DNA of 7,541 nucleotides, taken from positions 1-7,541 of the forward strand of contig CALBTQ010000421.1 of assembly GCA_937967875.1 (NCBI GenBank). The letters run 5' to 3'. The notes under the pieces are model-generated. The model had not been told where the DNA came from. It ran no database searches and worked only from the letters and a program-made list of their open reading frames with translations. Source of the stretch: an uncultured Pseudomonadota bacterium. GTDB taxonomy: Bacteria; Lernaellota; Lernaellaia; Lernaellales; Lernaellaceae. The position numbers and the translations under genes were made by a program. Of this stretch, positions 5,602 to 7,541 are shown in pieces (the stretch's first letter is position 1; every line of letters begins with the position of its first letter).

Positions 5602-7492
5602 ATGAGCGAAAAATTGACCGGTCAGATCCGCCGCATCGTTTTTCGCAACGAGAACAACGGCTACGTGATCGCTTCGCTCAAGCCGGATAAAGGCGGACAA
5701 CCGGCGACGATCGTGGGCCGTCTGCCCGGCATCGCCGTCGGCGAAACGATCGAGTGCGCCGGCCGTTGGGAAACCGACTTCCGCCACGGCCGCCAGTTCC
5801 GCGTCGATTCGTTCACCGCCCGCCAACCGACCGACGCCGACACCATCCGCCGCTACCTGGGCTCGGGGTTGATCAAGGGCATCGGCCCCAAGCTCGCCGG
5901 GGAACTGGTCGACCGCTTCGGCGTCAAAACACTGGAAATCATCGAGCACAAACCCAAGCGTCTGCGCGAGGTGCCGGGCATCGGCCGGGCGCGCGCCCAA
6001 CAGATCACCGACGCCTGGCGCGAAAGCCGCGATATCCGCGAGATCGGCCTGCTGCTGGAAAAAGCCGGCGCGCCGCGCCACCTGGTGCTGCGCGTACGCC
6101 AGCGCTTCGGCGAACAGGCCGCCGACGTCGTGCGGCACGATCCGTACCGGCTGGTCGCCGAGGTGCGCGGCATCGGCTTTCTCACCGCCGACCGCATCGC
6201 CCGCGGGCTGGGCGTCGCCGAGGACGATCCGGCGCGGCTGCGCGCGGGCTTGCTGCACACGCTGAACCTGGCCGCCGAGGACGGGCACACGGCGCTGCCG
6301 GTGGAGACGCTGACGGTCGAGGCGGCGCGGTTGCTGCAAGCCCCGCCGGAAAAGCTGGACCCCGAGGTCGAACGGCTCGTCGCCGCCGGACACGCGCGCC
6401 GCGAGATGCTCGCCGGGCAGATCGTCCTGTCGCCGACCGGCCTGGCGCTGGCCGAACGGCGGCTGGCCGCGGCGATCGTCGGCATTCAACGCGCCGCCGA
6501 CCGCTTCCGGTCGATCAACCGCAACAAGGCCGTCGACTGGGTGCAAAAACGGTTGCAGATCGAACTGACCGAGCGCCAACGCGAGGCGGCCGTCGACTCC
6601 ATCGAACAACCGCTGCTGGTCGTCACCGGCGGACCGGGCACCGGCAAGACGACCATCGTGCGGTCGATCTGCGAGATGGTCGAAGCGATGAAACGCACCG
6701 TCGCACTGTGCGCGCCCACCGGCCGCGCCGCCAAGCGTCTGGCCGAAACGACCGGCCGCGAAGCCAAGACGGTGCATCGCCTGCTGGAGATCAACCCGGC
6801 GAAGCACGAGTTCACCTTCAACGCCGACAATCCGCTGGCGTTCGATCTGGTCGTCTGCGACGAGGCCAGCATGCTCGACGCCCCGCTGGCCGCGCACCTG
6901 GCCGAGGCCATTCCGCCCGGCGCGCACCTGGTGCTGGTCGGCGACGTCGACCAGTTGCCCAGCATCGGCCCGGGCAACGTGCTGGCCGATTTGATCGCCT
7001 CGGAACGCGTGCACGTCGTGCGGCTGGACAAGATCTTCCGTCAGGCCGCGCAAAGCCGCATCGTGCTCAGCGCCCACGACATCCGCCGGGGCCTTATACC
7101 CGAACTGGCCCCGACCAAGGACGGCGATTTCTTTTTCATCGAGCAGGACGATCCGGTCGCGCTGCGCGAACTGGTGGTCGATCTGGCCGCGCGCCGGCTG
7201 CCGCAAACCTACAACCTCGATCCGCTCGGCGAGATCATGGTGCTTGCGCCGATGCACAAGGGCGAGGCGGGCGTCGCCGCACTCAACGAGGCTCTGCGCG
7301 CGCGGTTGAATCCGACGGGCGCCGAGCTGATTTTCGGCGAGCGCTCGTACCGCCTGGGCGACAAGGTGATGCAGACGGCCAACGATTACGATCGCGAAAT
7401 CTACAACGGCGACATCGGGCGCGTCGCGCGCGTCGATGAGGCGCACAAGGAAATCGTCGTGGATTTCGACGGCCGGATGGTGAGCGCGCGCG
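5602..7492 (+). CDS. recD2: RecD2-type ATP-dependent DNA helicase, C-terminus missing
   Basis: This is a superfamily 1B 5'-3' DNA helicase of the RecD2/YrrC type, which acts in DNA repair without RecBC. Only residues 1-630 are genomic; the family usually runs to about 700-830. An N-terminal OB-like domain (about 1-75, starting TGQIRRIVFRNENNGYVIA) is followed by helix-hairpin-helix motifs around GIGPKLA (93-99), VPGIGRARA (124-132) and GIGFLTADRI (190-199). The motor core then shows Walker A GGPGTGKTT (343-351), motif Ia APTGRAAKR (371-379), Walker B DEASMLD (420-426), motif III GDVDQLPSIGPG (447-458), the FRQ motif (479-481) and LAPMHKG (548-554). The long N-terminal extension separates it from RecBCD-type RecD. 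Missing are the last motor motifs (V and VI, with the usual HKSQGSE-like segment). The reading frame continues to a TAG at 7525-7527, but that part is adapter-encoded. The ATG at 5602 fits the family N-terminus. Confidence 0.95.
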
Positions 7493-7541
7493 AGATCGGA
7501 AGAGCGTCGTGTAGGGAAAGAGTGTAGATATCGGTGGTCGC
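7493..7541. other. Illumina adapter remnant (read-1/universal side), not genomic
   Basis: All 49 bases match the reverse complement of the Illumina universal adapter, starting AGATCGGAAGAGCGTCGTG and running through GGGAAAGAGTGTAGATC into TCGGTGGTCGC, with one mismatch (A in place of C at 7530). The genomic sequence ends at about 7492, inside the RecD2 gene. In the RecD2 frame this adapter reads IGRASCRERV followed by a stop. Confidence 0.98.

Noticed and set aside
6030..6060. Internal AGATCGG string resembling the adapter start
   Set aside because: Only 7 bases match; the following bases diverge and the helicase frame continues unbroken, so it is chance and not an internal adapter junction.
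5584..7446. Open frame of 620 codons antisense to the RecD2 gene, and a 561-codon frame on the same strand
   Set aside because: Both are shadows of the GC-rich helicase gene, with Arg/Ala/Gly-rich composition and no motifs, while the recD2 frame shows all expected helicase motifs up to the contig end.

Overview
This looks like one assembled contig of about 7.44 kb of bacterial DNA (49-7492) with untrimmed Illumina adapter sequence at both ends (1-48 and 7493-7541). The genes are GC-rich with strong G/C preference at third codon positions. The first gene encodes an outer-membrane barrel with a Sec signal peptide and a C-terminal Phe, so the source is a Gram-negative, diderm bacterium. Gene content and protein style would fit a deltaproteobacteria-like or related candidate-phylum lineage from a metagenome, but the window alone does not fix the taxon.

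Layout: 49-559 is an AT-richer, gene-free stretch holding promoters and a long leader for the porin. 560-1789 (+) is an OprO/OprP-like outer-membrane porin, closed by a strong intrinsic terminator (1811-1849). 1954-4563 (+) is alaS, a complete alanyl-tRNA synthetase with its own promoter candidate and an inverted repeat around the -35 box. 4550-5458 (-) is an HDOD-domain regulator with a TTG start; it converges on alaS and overlaps it tail to tail by 14 bp. A 143-bp divergent intergenic region then leads to 5602-7492 (+), a RecD2-type DNA helicase cut off by the contig end. Its apparent last residues and stop codon are encoded by adapter sequence.

The genes do not form one pathway. They are separate units: an envelope porin, a translation housekeeping enzyme, a signalling or regulatory protein and a DNA-repair helicase. 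I see no mobile element, CRISPR array, RNA gene, toxin-antitoxin pair or defence cassette, and no convincing previously undescribed system. The points most worth checking are the adapter contamination with the false RecD2 C-terminus, the structured porin leader (three AAGGAG copies and one complementary CTCCTTC), and the palindrome at the alaS promoter.
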